A stretch of 64,000 nucleotides of DNA from NCEH01 sp002257205 (GTDB lineage Bacteria; Pseudomonadota; Alphaproteobacteria; Rhizobiales; Xanthobacteraceae). Position 1 is the stretch's first letter. The number at the start of each line of letters is the position of its first letter. Below are positions 18,205 through 26,632 of this stretch, in pieces. Both the position numbers and the translations under genes were made by a program. A model generated the notes under the pieces. That model was not told the DNA's origin, ran no database searches, and worked only from the letters and a program-made list of their open reading frames with translations. The stretch lies in NCBI RefSeq assembly GCF_043195105.1, contig NZ_JBAFWO010000010.1. One strand, written 5' to 3'.

Positions 18205-18220
18205 TTCACAAATGTAAAAA
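18205..18220. promoter_or_regulatory. TTCACAAATGTAAAAA motif, operator candidate
   Basis: The second copy in the same gap, about 55 bases upstream of the dehydrogenase start, a position where a bound protein would affect its promoter. A TTTTTCACAG half-site follows at 18231. Confidence 0.4.
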
Positions 18221-18273
18221 TATTGAATAATTTTTCACAGTTATGATCTCGCTTTCCAGTGAGGGAGACGGAC

Positions 18274-20757
18274 GTGGTTGAGTTTCCGCAGCAGGCGCAA
18301 GTCATTATCGTGGGCGGCGGCATCGTGGGATGCAGCATTGCCTATCACCTGACGCTCCGAGGCTATCGGGATGTGGTCCTGCTTGAAAGAAAGCAACTTA
18401 CATCGGGCACCACCTGGCACGCGGCCGGATTGGTCGGCCAATTGCGCGCGACCCACAATCTGACTCGCCTCGCCCAGTATACGACCCAATTGTACGCATC
18501 CCTGGAACGGGACTCCGGCCAAGCAACTGGCTTTCTCCAGATCGGCTCCCTTGCCCTAGCGAATAATGAGGAGCGCTTCGAGGAACTCAAGCGAGGCGCC
18601 TCCATGGCGCGCTGCTTTGGCCTAGACGTGAACGTGCTAACCCCTCAGCAGGCCCTCGACCTGTGGCCGCTGATGAATGTCTCCGATCTTGTCGGCGCGG
18701 TCCATCTCCCCAAGGACGGTCAGACCAACCCCATCGATACGACCCAAGCCCTCGCGAAGGCCGCCCGGAACGGCGGCGCGCGGATCTTCGAGAATGTCGC
18801 CGTCACGCAGATCCTTGTCGAGCAGGGGCGCGCGTCCGGGGTGCGTACGACGCACGGAGACATGAGGGCCGAATTCGTGGTCAATGCCGCCGGCATGTGG
18901 GCTCACGGGCTCGGCGCGGCCGCCGGCACCACCGTTCCCCTGCATGCCGCCGAGCATTTCTATATTGTGACCGAGGCAATTCCCGGCTTGCCGAAGCATC
19001 TCCCGGTGCTGCGCGACGGCGATGCCTGCAGCTATTTCAAGGAAGATGCGGGCAAGTTGCTGGTGGGCTGGTTCGAGCCGGTCGCCAAGCCCTGGGGCAT
19101 GATGGGGATTCCCGAGAGCTTCTCGTTCGATCAACTGCCGGATGACCTGGAACATATCGAGCCCTTGCTCGAAGCCGCCATCCATCGCGTGCCAGCCCTA
19201 GGGCAGGCCGGGATCCAGCTCTTCTTCAACGGGCCGGAAAGCTTCACGCCCGATGATCGTTATCTGCTCGGCGAGACACCCGAGGTGCGGAACCTGTTCG
19301 TGGCTGCGGGCTTCAATTCCATCGGCATCCAGTCCGCCGGGGGCGCGGGTAAGGTCCTGGCTGACTGGATCGTCGACGGGCACCCACCCATGGACCTATG
19401 GGACGTCGATATTCGCCGCGCCATGCCCTTCCAGCGCAATCGGACCTATCTCAAAGACCGTACGGTCGAGGCTCTGGGCCTTCTTTACGCCATGCATTGG
19501 CCGTTCCGCCAGCCGGAGACAGCGCGTGGCGTCAGGCGCTCCGCCCTGCATGACCGTCTCAAGGCGAGCGGGGCCTGCTTCGGCGAAGTCGCGGGATGGG
19601 AGCGGCCAAACTGGTACGCACCCAAAGGGGTTGCCGCCGAATATCGCTACAGCTTCGGGCGTCAGAACTGGTTCGAGCATTCCGCGGCCGAACATCGCGC
19701 TGTCAGAAACAACGTCGGCCTATTCGACCAGTCTTCGTTCGGTAAATATACCGTGGAAGGTGGCGATGCAGAAATCGTGCTCAATCGCGTTTGTGCCAAT
19801 GATGTCTCAGTCCCCGTCGGACAGATCGTCTATACGCAATGGCTGAACGCGCGCGGCGGCATCGAGGCGGACCTTACTGTCACGCGCGAGGCGGAGGAAC
19901 GCTTCCTCGTGGTGACGGCGGCGGCGACCCAGACCCGAGACCTCGCCTGGCTCCGCCGCCATATGCCCCAGGACGCGCGGGCGGTCGCCGTGGATGTCAC
20001 GTCGGCCTATGCGGTCCTAGGCATCATGGGTCCGAAATCGCGCGATCTGCTATCGCGCCTGACCGACGCCGATCTGTCCAATGAAGCGTTCCCGTTCGCC
20101 ACCTCGCGCATGATCGACCTCGGTTATGCCCGGGTGCGCGCCAGCCGCATCACATATGTGGGCGAATTGGGATGGGAGCTTTATGTGCCAACGGAATTCG
20201 CCCAGGGCGTCTTCGATGTGATCGCGGCGGAGGGACCGGCCGTGGGCCTGTGCCTCGCGGGCTACCACGCGATGAATTCGCTACGCACCGAGAAGGCGTA
20301 TCGGCATTGGGGCCACGACATCACGGACGAGGACACGCCGCTGGAAGCCGGCCTCGGCTTCGCGATCGCCTGGGAAAAGGCGGGCGGCTTCATCGGGCGC
20401 GATGCCCTGCTGCGCCAGAGAGAGCGGGGACTGAAGCGCCGGCTGGTCAATGTGGCGCTGTCTGATCCCGGCAAGCTTCTCTATCACAACGAGCCTATCT
20501 GGCGGGATGGCGTGCTGGTCGGGCGCATCACCTCCGGCATGTTTGGACATACGATCGGCAAGCCGCTGGGCATGGGCTACATAGAAAACGCGCAAGGCTT
20601 CGCGACTGTGGCCTTCGTCAAGGAAGGCCGCTATGAGATCGAGGTTGCGGGAGAACGCATTCCCGCGGACGTCCAGCTGCGTCCATTCTATGACCCGGCC
20701 AACCTCCGGGTGAAGGATACGCCGCAGAAGGCCCTGCGGGTCGCGCGTATCGGATAG
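18274..20757 (+). CDS. FAD-dependent dehydrogenase with folate-binding half (dimethylglycine/sarcosine dehydrogenase family)
   Basis: An 827-residue two-part enzyme. Residues 1-400 form a DAO-type FAD domain with the dinucleotide fold VIIVGGGIVGCS near residue 10 and TTWHAAGLVGQL near residue 46, where the family's His carries covalent FAD. Residues about 420-820 form a GcvT-like aminomethyltransferase half that takes the one-carbon unit on tetrahydrofolate (GELGWELYVPTE; AGLGFAIAW). It should demethylate an N-methyl amino acid or related amine. The GTG at 18274 has GAGGGAG six bases upstream and is preferred over the GTG at 18259. A strong stem-loop follows the stop. Confidence 0.9.
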   Translation: MVEFPQQAQVIIVGGGIVGCSIAYHLTLRGYRDVVLLERKQLTSGTTWHAAGLVGQLRATHNLTRLAQYTTQLYASLERDSGQATGFLQIGSLALANNEERFEELKRGASMARCFGLDVNVLTPQQALDLWPLMNVSDLVGAVHLPKDGQTNPIDTTQALAKAARNGGARIFENVAVTQILVEQGRASGVRTTHGDMRAEFVVNAAGMWAHGLGAAAGTTVPLHAAEHFYIVTEAIPGLPKHLPVLRDGDACSYFKEDAGKLLVGWFEPVAKPWGMMGIPESFSFDQLPDDLEHIEPLLEAAIHRVPALGQAGIQLFFNGPESFTPDDRYLLGETPEVRNLFVAAGFNSIGIQSAGGAGKVLADWIVDGHPPMDLWDVDIRRAMPFQRNRTYLKDRTVEALGLLYAMHWPFRQPETARGVRRSALHDRLKASGACFGEVAGWERPNWYAPKGVAAEYRYSFGRQNWFEHSAAEHRAVRNNVGLFDQSSFGKYTVEGGDAEIVLNRVCANDVSVPVGQIVYTQWLNARGGIEADLTVTREAEERFLVVTAAATQTRDLAWLRRHMPQDARAVAVDVTSAYAVLGIMGPKSRDLLSRLTDADLSNEAFPFATSRMIDLGYARVRASRITYVGELGWELYVPTEFAQGVFDVIAAEGPAVGLCLAGYHAMNSLRTEKAYRHWGHDITDEDTPLEAGLGFAIAWEKAGGFIGRDALLRQRERGLKRRLVNVALSDPGKLLYHNEPIWRDGVLVGRITSGMFGHTIGKPLGMGYIENAQGFATVAFVKEGRYEIEVAGERIPADVQLRPFYDPANLRVKDTPQKALRVARIG

Positions 20758-20813
20758 GCGCAAGCCTGAACACCAGCCACAGGGCGCGTCCATCCCGACG
20801 CCGTTCCTGCGCC

Positions 20814-20845
20814 GGGAACATCGGCATCGTCCGCGCGGTGTTCCC
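20814..20845. terminator. Bidirectional terminator candidate between convergent genes
   Basis: GGGAACA (20814-20820) pairs with TGTTCCC (20839-20845); three more pairs, one a G-T wobble, extend the stem inward to 10 bp. It lies exactly between the ends of the plus-strand dehydrogenase and the minus-strand regulator. There is no T run, so it may rely on Rho. Confidence 0.45.
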
Positions 20846-21397
20846 TCAGAAGGTCGGCGGGGTGCAAGCGCTGATCACCTCGCAGGCGTGCGGGCCGACG
20901 CAGCGGAAGCGATGCGGGCGGCGGCTTTCGAAATAATAAGCATCGCCCGCACCGAGAATGCGCCGCTCTTCGTCCACCGTGACCTCCAGCCGGCCGCTGA
21001 GCACGATGCCGCCCTCCTCCCCTTCATGCACCAGGGGCACGCGCCCGGTGTCGGCGCCGGGCTCGTAGCGCTCCTTCAGGATCTGCAGGGCACGGCCGAA
21101 CAGATTGTCGCCGATCTGCCGGTAGGAGATGGGCCCCTTGCCGATCTCCACCAGTTCCTCGGCCTGATAGAAGGCCTTGGCGGGCTTGTCCGGCGCGATG
21201 GCGAAGAATTCCGCAAGGCCGATGGGGATGCCGTCGAGGATGCGCTTCAGCGCGCCGACCGACGGGTTCACGGTGTTGGATTCGATCAGGGAGACGGAGG
21301 AGTTCGTCACCCCGGCCCGCTTCGCCAGGGCGCGTTGCGACAAGCCATGGCGCATGCGGACGAAGCGCAGACGCGCGCCGACATCGACAGTCATCAC
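20846..21397 (-). CDS. PuuR-like XRE-family regulator with cupin
   Basis: A 183-residue repressor-type protein. The Cro/C1 helix-turn-helix covers residues 6-65 (LRFVRMRHGLSQRALAKRAG, then SSVSLIESNTVNPSV). A cupin_2 domain fills the C-terminal half (EGEEGGIVLSGRLEVTVDEE; GDAYYFESRRPHRF). Length and layout match PuuR, the putrescine-utilisation repressor that senses amines. It is divergent from the omega-aminotransferase at 21535 and convergent with the dehydrogenase, so it probably controls this amine-catabolic group (inference). Confidence 0.92.
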   Translation of the reverse strand: MMTVDVGARLRFVRMRHGLSQRALAKRAGVTNSSVSLIESNTVNPSVGALKRILDGIPIGLAEFFAIAPDKPAKAFYQAEELVEIGKGPISYRQIGDNLFGRALQILKERYEPGADTGRVPLVHEGEEGGIVLSGRLEVTVDEERRILGAGDAYYFESRRPHRFRCVGPHACEVISACTPPTF

Positions 21398-21534
21398 AAT
21401 GCCCGTTTCAGGTGTTCTCGATCAGCAACATCCTGCCTATCGGTACAATAAAATCAACAGGTTAATTAGATAAAGAAAAGGACTTGTTGGCCCTTGGGAA
21501 ACGTGGCCCTGCTCGGGAAACAGGAGTCATGCCC

Positions 21535-22884
21535 ATGAATGTCGTCGCGCCCGCCCCCCGGGGGCACAATGCCTCGCTTGATGCCTATTGGATGCCCTTC
21601 ACCGCCAACCGCCAGTTCAAGGCGGCGCCCCGCCTCCTGGCCCGGGCGGAAGGCATGTATTACACGACCATCGACGGCGGAAAGGTGCTGGACGGCACGG
21701 CCGGCCTCTGGTGCGTGAATGCCGGGCACGGGCGGAAAAGCATCGCCGATGCGGTCCAGCGCCAGTTGACGACGCTCGACTACGCGCCCTCCTTCCAGAT
21801 GGGGCATCCCATTGCCTTCGTGTTCGCCGACCGGCTCGCCTCCATGGCGCCGGGCGGGCCGGAGGCCGGCTTGGACCGCGTGTTCTTCACCGGTTCTGGT
21901 TCGGAATCGGTGGATACGGCACTCAAGATCGCACTCGCCTACCAGCGTGCCATCGGCCAGGGAACGCGCACCCGGCTGATCGGCCGGGAACGCGGCTATC
22001 ACGGGGTCGGCTTCGGCGGCATTTCCGTGGGCGGGCTGGTCAATAATCGCCGCGCCTTCGCGCCGCAATTGCCAGGCGTCGATCATCTGCGGCACACGCA
22101 CGATCCCGTCCGCAACAGGTTCGTGAAGGGCCTGCCGGAGTATGGCGCGGATCTGGCCGACGATCTGGAGCGAATGGTCGCCCTGCACGGCGCCGACACC
22201 ATCGCCGCGGTGATCATCGAGCCCGTGGCCGGCTCAACCGGCGTCTTGCTGCCGCCCAAGGGCTATCTCGAGCGGTTGCGCGCCATCACCGAGCGCCATG
22301 GCATCCTGCTCATCTTCGATGAGGTCATCACCGGGTTCGGACGCCTCGGCACGCCCTTCGCCACCGATTATTTCGGCGTGGTGCCGGACCTCGTCACCAC
22401 GGCAAAGGGATTGACCAACGGCGCGGTCCCCATGGGCGCGGTGTTCGCCAGCCGCAAGGTGCATGACGCGCTCATGCAGGGGCCGGAGGAGGCGATCGAG
22501 CTGTTCCACGGCTACACCTATTCCGGTCATCCGGTCGCCTGCGCGGCCGGCCTCGCCACGCTCGACATCTATGCGGCGGAGGGCCTCCTGACCCGTGGCG
22601 CGGAACTGGCCGATCTGTGGCAGGACACCATGCACGCCCTGCGCGCGGCGGCCCATGTCATCGATATCCGCACCATCGGTCTCGTCGCGGGGATCGAGCT
22701 CGACTCCCGTCCAGGTGCTGTCGGCGCGCGCGGCTACGACGTGTTCGTGGATTGCCTCAGCAAGGGCCTGCTGGTCCGCGTGACGGGCGACATCATCGCC
22801 CTGTCCCCGCCGCTCATCGTCCAGCCCGACGAGATCGGACGCATGGCAGAAACCCTCGCGGCCGCCATCAACCGGGTCGCCTGA
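21535..22884 (+). CDS. Class III aminotransferase, omega-amino acid:pyruvate type
   Basis: A 449-residue PLP-dependent enzyme of the BioA/GabT fold. The N-terminal LDAYWMPFTANRQFKAAPR is typical of beta-alanine/omega-amino acid:pyruvate aminotransferases. The cofactor Lys is near residue 291 in TTAKGLTNGAVPMGAV, and the PLP-contacting Asp lies in LLIFDEVITGFGR. It should move the terminal amino group of beta-alanine, GABA or a polyamine-derived substrate to pyruvate. Start: AGGAG lies eight bases before the ATG at 21535, making it better than the ATG at 21529. Confidence 0.92.
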   Translation: MNVVAPAPRGHNASLDAYWMPFTANRQFKAAPRLLARAEGMYYTTIDGGKVLDGTAGLWCVNAGHGRKSIADAVQRQLTTLDYAPSFQMGHPIAFVFADRLASMAPGGPEAGLDRVFFTGSGSESVDTALKIALAYQRAIGQGTRTRLIGRERGYHGVGFGGISVGGLVNNRRAFAPQLPGVDHLRHTHDPVRNRFVKGLPEYGADLADDLERMVALHGADTIAAVIIEPVAGSTGVLLPPKGYLERLRAITERHGILLIFDEVITGFGRLGTPFATDYFGVVPDLVTTAKGLTNGAVPMGAVFASRKVHDALMQGPEEAIELFHGYTYSGHPVACAAGLATLDIYAAEGLLTRGAELADLWQDTMHALRAAAHVIDIRTIGLVAGIELDSRPGAVGARGYDVFVDCLSKGLLVRVTGDIIALSPPLIVQPDEIGRMAETLAAAINRVA

Positions 22885-23850
22885 TCTGGGGCGGGCCCCG
22901 ACGGTGCTGTCGTAACCCTTGCCGGCCAGCCGGATGTCGCCCGCGCCGAGGCCGTCCCGAGATGGCCGATCGCACTCCTGACCGGGAGGCGGAAGAAACG
23001 CCGGCCGGCCGGCGATCCGGCTCTGGTGCGGTTCGAACCCGGCCGGCCGGACCTTCCCGTCGTGGTCTTCGTCATAGGTGGAGCGGTGCTCGGGCGGACC
23101 GTGCAGACACTGAAGCGCCTCAGGCAAACCGCAGCGGACGTCGCCGGCGAGGTCTCGCGCCTGATGGCGTAGAAAAATCGTTCGACCCGGCGCAAGCGGG
23201 GCGACGCGGCGCATATGGGCGCGCGTCCCAGCCCCATTGCTCAGCCGCGCGCGGCGCGCACCGGCGCCGCCGGGCCGGCCATCATACGGGCGCTGTGCCA
23301 TTGGCCGGTTTCGATCAGCCCGGCCGCGATCTGCCGCATCAGATCCTTCACGCAAAGCGCCGCATAGCTCAAAGGCCGCGAGGCGCATCCTAACTACATC
23401 AACCCCACCTTCAACCCCACCCGTAGCTCCGGCTTTTGGCATCGACCTTGTCACCAAGGGCCGAGTGCGCCCGGCGCTTCTCGCCGTCGTGGTGACGCCG
23501 TCACGTTCGAGGTCGCGCAGATGCGCACCACGGCGCCAAGCGCGCCAACGGAGGCTTGCTATGTGGCCTTCATGTCGGCGGTGGTGCCGTGCAAGCGGCT
23601 CTCCGCCGCCAATTGGTCGAGCGTATTGCACATGCTCTTGTCCTTCGCCGTGATCAGATACACGGAGAATGGGGTGTATATGATCTTCGCGGCGGCGGGA
23701 CCCCGTCACTTCGGGAAGTGACGGGTGCGGCAATATAAGTCGCATTCCGCCTTGACCCTGCGGGAGGGGGCCCGGATAAATCTTCTTCTCTCTGTGGAAG
23801 CAGCCTCGTGGATCAACCGAAACGGATGATACCCATCTGTTTTGAAAAAC

Positions 23851-23865
23851 TGATCCACCGGATCA
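23851..23865. promoter_or_regulatory. Dyad TGATCC-ACC-GGATCA
   Basis: A perfect six-base inverted repeat with a three-base centre, about 67 bases upstream of the LuxR-type regulator start. It has the size and position of a LuxR-family operator and may be autoregulatory (inference). Confidence 0.35.
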
Positions 23866-23878
23866 AAGAGTTGTGGTG

Positions 23879-23913
23879 CGACCGTGACAGAAGGGTTCCA
23901 CCTGTCGCGGTCG
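23879..23913 (+). promoter_or_regulatory. Leader stem-loop before the LuxR-hydrolase gene
   Basis: CGACCGTGACAG (23879-23890) pairs along its full length with CTGTCGCGGTCG (23902-23913), using one wobble pair, around an 11-base loop. It ends 18 bases before the ATG at 23932 and almost touches the AAGGATGG ribosome site, so it could tune translation, or it could be a DNA operator. Confidence 0.45.
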
Positions 23914-23931
23914 AACCACAAGGATGGACAA

Positions 23932-25542
23932 ATGCGAAGCAGCAGAAGCGAGGTGCATTACATCCGTCTGGTCGACGAAATAGAGGCTTCGCTCGACGAC
24001 CCCGGTGGCATCGAGAAGCTTGCCTCCCATCTCGAAGGTCTGCCGGAGATACTGCGCAACCTCGACCGGCCCTTGCCTGATGGCGGTCGGATGCTCCTGA
24101 TGATCGACCCGCTGGGGATCGTCATCAGCCAGAACGCAGCGGCCGCAAAGGCGCTGGGCCTGTCGATCGGTGCATCGGTCGCCGAAGCGGCCCTCACGCC
24201 CCAGGCTCTGCCGGCATTTCTGGATATGTTGGGATGTGGGAAGGGGCCAGCTCCACTCGCTGTGGCAGCCCGTGCCGGGCATTCGCTATTTCTGCTGGGC
24301 TCGCAGCCCGAGGCCGGGGGACCCATCTCGCTGGCGGAGGTCCGCCGCGGGATCGGCCGGCACGTCCTGAACCGGCTGGCGGACGCGATCAACTTGATAC
24401 CCTCGGAGACCGAAGTGCTGGCGGGACTGATGGACGGCAAGTCCATCGACCAGATCGCCGCCGCCCTGTCGCGCAAGGAGGGGACGGCGCGCCAGCAGGT
24501 CAAGTCAATCATGGCCAAGATGGGGGTCAATTCCCAGACCCAGCTCATCTCGACGGCTTACGCGCTCTCGCTGATGTTCGAGCGCACCCAGTCGCCGGCT
24601 CGCGGCATCGCCGGCGCCCAGGGGACAACCTTTGACATGCCCGGGGCGACGCTGTTCGACAGCCGACATGGTCAACTGGGCCTTCACTGCTTTGGCGCCG
24701 AGGATGGCATGCCGGTTCTCCTGTTCCACGGCGCGATCTTCGGCATCGCCGGCCATGCCGAGTTTCGGCGGGCCGCCGACATGCTGGGGCTTTGCATCAT
24801 CGCTCCCGAGCGGCCCGGCTTCGGGCATACGCGATTGCCCGACGAAGCGGACCCGGTGGAACTGGCCTGCGCGCAGGCGCTGGATGTTCTTGACGCGCTC
24901 GGCAAGTCGCGCGTTGTCGTGCTGGCCCATGACATCGGAACCCGCTTTGCCGCGCGCCTCGCCCGCCTTGCGCCCGAACGCGTCGCCGCCGTTGTGGCCG
25001 CCTCGACGACGCCGCCCATGCAGACCTGGGCCCAGACCGCCGGCATGCCCACCCGTCACCGGGTGAATGCATGGGCGGCGCAGAACCTTCCGGGCCTGAT
25101 GGACAAGATCGTCGGCCTCGGCCTGTCGCAGATTGCCCGCCAGGGCATCGACGTGCTGCCGAAGCTGGTCTTCGACGGCTGCGATTTCGATCAGGACATT
25201 CTGCGCCGGCCGGACTGCCAGGCGGCCCTTCAGGATGGGTTCCATCTCGCATGGTCGCAACAGGGGGCGGGCTTTCGCAGCGACATGCGGCTGACCAATG
25301 AAGACTGGCGCCCGGAAGCCATCCAGGTCTCGGTCCCGTTCCACTGCCTGCACGGCACGCAGAATCTCACGGTCTCGGGTCGAGCGGTCATGGAACTTGC
25401 GGCCGAGATGCCGCACGGCCGCTTCCGGGCGATCGAGCACGGCGGTCACTCCCTCCCGCTGAGCCATACCGCCGTCATCCTGCGGCATGTGCTGGCGGCG
25501 GGACACAAGACCGGGCTGGGACTGGACACGCTCGACCCCTGA
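23932..25542 (+). CDS. LuxR-type helix-turn-helix fused to an alpha/beta hydrolase with Asp nucleophile
   Basis: A 536-residue fusion. Residues 1-150 look like a PAS-type sensory part (LMIDPLGIVISQNAAAAKAL). Residues about 155-210 are a LuxR/GerE DNA-binding domain (ETEVLAGLMDGKSIDQIAAA, then GTARQQVKSIMAKMG). Residues about 240-536 form an alpha/beta hydrolase: HG oxyanion motif LLFHGAIFG, nucleophile elbow VVLAHDIGT with Asp334 in place of Ser, and a C-terminal His506 in EHGGHSLPL. Asp nucleophiles are usual in haloalkane dehalogenases and epoxide hydrolases. It may sense or turn over a small ligand that it also responds to (inference). I choose the ATG at 23932; an upstream GTG (23884) overlaps the leader stem-loop. 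Confidence 0.85.
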   Translation: MRSSRSEVHYIRLVDEIEASLDDPGGIEKLASHLEGLPEILRNLDRPLPDGGRMLLMIDPLGIVISQNAAAAKALGLSIGASVAEAALTPQALPAFLDMLGCGKGPAPLAVAARAGHSLFLLGSQPEAGGPISLAEVRRGIGRHVLNRLADAINLIPSETEVLAGLMDGKSIDQIAAALSRKEGTARQQVKSIMAKMGVNSQTQLISTAYALSLMFERTQSPARGIAGAQGTTFDMPGATLFDSRHGQLGLHCFGAEDGMPVLLFHGAIFGIAGHAEFRRAADMLGLCIIAPERPGFGHTRLPDEADPVELACAQALDVLDALGKSRVVVLAHDIGTRFAARLARLAPERVAAVVAASTTPPMQTWAQTAGMPTRHRVNAWAAQNLPGLMDKIVGLGLSQIARQGIDVLPKLVFDGCDFDQDILRRPDCQAALQDGFHLAWSQQGAGFRSDMRLTNEDWRPEAIQVSVPFHCLHGTQNLTVSGRAVMELAAEMPHGRFRAIEHGGHSLPLSHTAVILRHVLAAGHKTGLGLDTLDP

Positions 25543-25648
25543 TCAGGAGCGGTACTGCCGAAAGGCAAGGCAATTTACCATTTGGTAGTTTTGCCCGCTT
25601 CCTGAATGCCCATAGGTTACCCGCGCGGCCACAGCGGGAAAATCGACA

Positions 25649-26632
25649 GTGTCAGCCTTCAAGGTCTCCACCTCGTTCGCCCTGATGGGCCGAACGGCGC
25701 CCTTCCTGTTCGTTCGCCTGATGGTCTATGTCGGCATTGCCGCGGCCTATGTGCTGGCAACGGGTGTCGGGGCCGGCATCGGCTATGGCGTGGGCGCCTT
25801 TTGGGAGGATGAGAGCCGGCTGTCGGCCGGATTCTGGGGTGCGGCCGCCGGCTTCGGGCTGGTCGGGGCGGTGCTGTACCTGCTGCGCGAATACATCCTC
25901 TACATCGTCAAGGCCGGCCACATCGCGGTGATGGTCGAACTGTTGCGGGGCCGCGAGATTCCCGGCGGCCAAAGCCAGATCGCCCATGCCCGCGCCATGG
26001 TGGCGGAGCGCTTCGGCACTTCCAACGTGCTGTTCGGCATCGATCAACTGGTCAAGGGCGTGATCAATGCCGTAACGGGACTGCTGGAGGGGGTGCTGTC
26101 GATCCTGCCCCTTCCCGGTCTGGACCGGCTGGCCTCGATCCTGCGCGCCTATCTGAGAATCGCTGTCGGGCTGATGGACGAGGTGATGCTCGCCCATTGC
26201 TTCGACAATCGCGGGCAGGACCCTTACACCGCCTCGCGCGCGGCGTTGGTGCTCTATGCCCAGAACGCGCGGCCGCTCATGACCAGCGCGGCGTGGGTGA
26301 CGGCCTGGGTCTGGCTGTTCTCCCTTCTCGTCTTTCTGGTGATGCTGGCGCCGGCAGGGGCCGTCGCGTGGCTGATGCCGGGACAGGTTTCGGCGGGCGG
26401 CGTCGTCTTCGCCGCCCTGTTCGCGTGGTCGATCAAGGCCACCATTATCGAGCCCTTCGCCGTCGCCTGCATGCTGCAGGCCTATTTCAAAGTGACCGCG
26501 GGCCAGACACCCAATCCCGAATGGGAAGCGAAGCTCGATCGCGCTTCCGACAAGTTCAAGGCCCTTGGCCAGCGCGCCTGCGCGTGGGTGGGTGGGCGCA
26601 TGGGCTTTTCGGCCAAAGGAGAACCGACATGA
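25649..26632 (+). CDS. Multi-pass inner-membrane protein of unknown function
   Basis: A 327-residue protein, not recognised as a named family. Hydrophobic segments lie at about 18-50, 58-80, 220-250 and 257-285, separated by an amphipathic middle part (LRGREIPGGQSQIAHARAMV) and a cytosolic Lys/Arg-rich end. It starts at a GTG. Its stop overlaps the ATG of the VWA gene by four bases (ATGA), so the two are translationally coupled and probably work together at the envelope. Confidence 0.75.
   Translation: MSAFKVSTSFALMGRTAPFLFVRLMVYVGIAAAYVLATGVGAGIGYGVGAFWEDESRLSAGFWGAAAGFGLVGAVLYLLREYILYIVKAGHIAVMVELLRGREIPGGQSQIAHARAMVAERFGTSNVLFGIDQLVKGVINAVTGLLEGVLSILPLPGLDRLASILRAYLRIAVGLMDEVMLAHCFDNRGQDPYTASRAALVLYAQNARPLMTSAAWVTAWVWLFSLLVFLVMLAPAGAVAWLMPGQVSAGGVVFAALFAWSIKATIIEPFAVACMLQAYFKVTAGQTPNPEWEAKLDRASDKFKALGQRACAWVGGRMGFSAKGEPT

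Larger units (their letters stand above)
17761..18273. other. Divergent regulatory gap, 513 bp
   Basis: No gene is seen. The half nearest the dehydrogenase is AT-rich. It carries two copies of a TTCACAARTGTAAAA motif (17971-17985, 18205-18220) and a further TTTTTCACAG half-site at 18231-18240. Promoters for the TauA-like gene (minus) and the FAD-dependent dehydrogenase (plus) should lie here. Confidence 0.55.
22885..23931. other. Decayed region, about 1 kb, no intact gene
   Basis: No complete gene is seen. After the aminotransferase stop the same frame stays open with coding-like codons to a TAG at 23170-23172 (for example LPVVVFVIGGAVLGRTVQTL). On the opposite strand around 22890-23000, fragments such as DIRLAGKGYDS preceded by PGQ resemble an IS5-type transposase. 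These two readings exclude each other, and I favour a transposase remnant weakly. A short perfect stem-loop CCGTCACTTC/GAAGTGACGG lies at 23703-23724. The 3' part carries dyads upstream of the LuxR-type gene. Confidence 0.4.

Noticed and set aside
22234..23745. A 503-codon minus-strand frame across the aminotransferase end and the decayed region
   Set aside because: Half is antisense to a clear gene and the rest lacks a recognisable domain, apart from a short IS5-like stretch noted separately.
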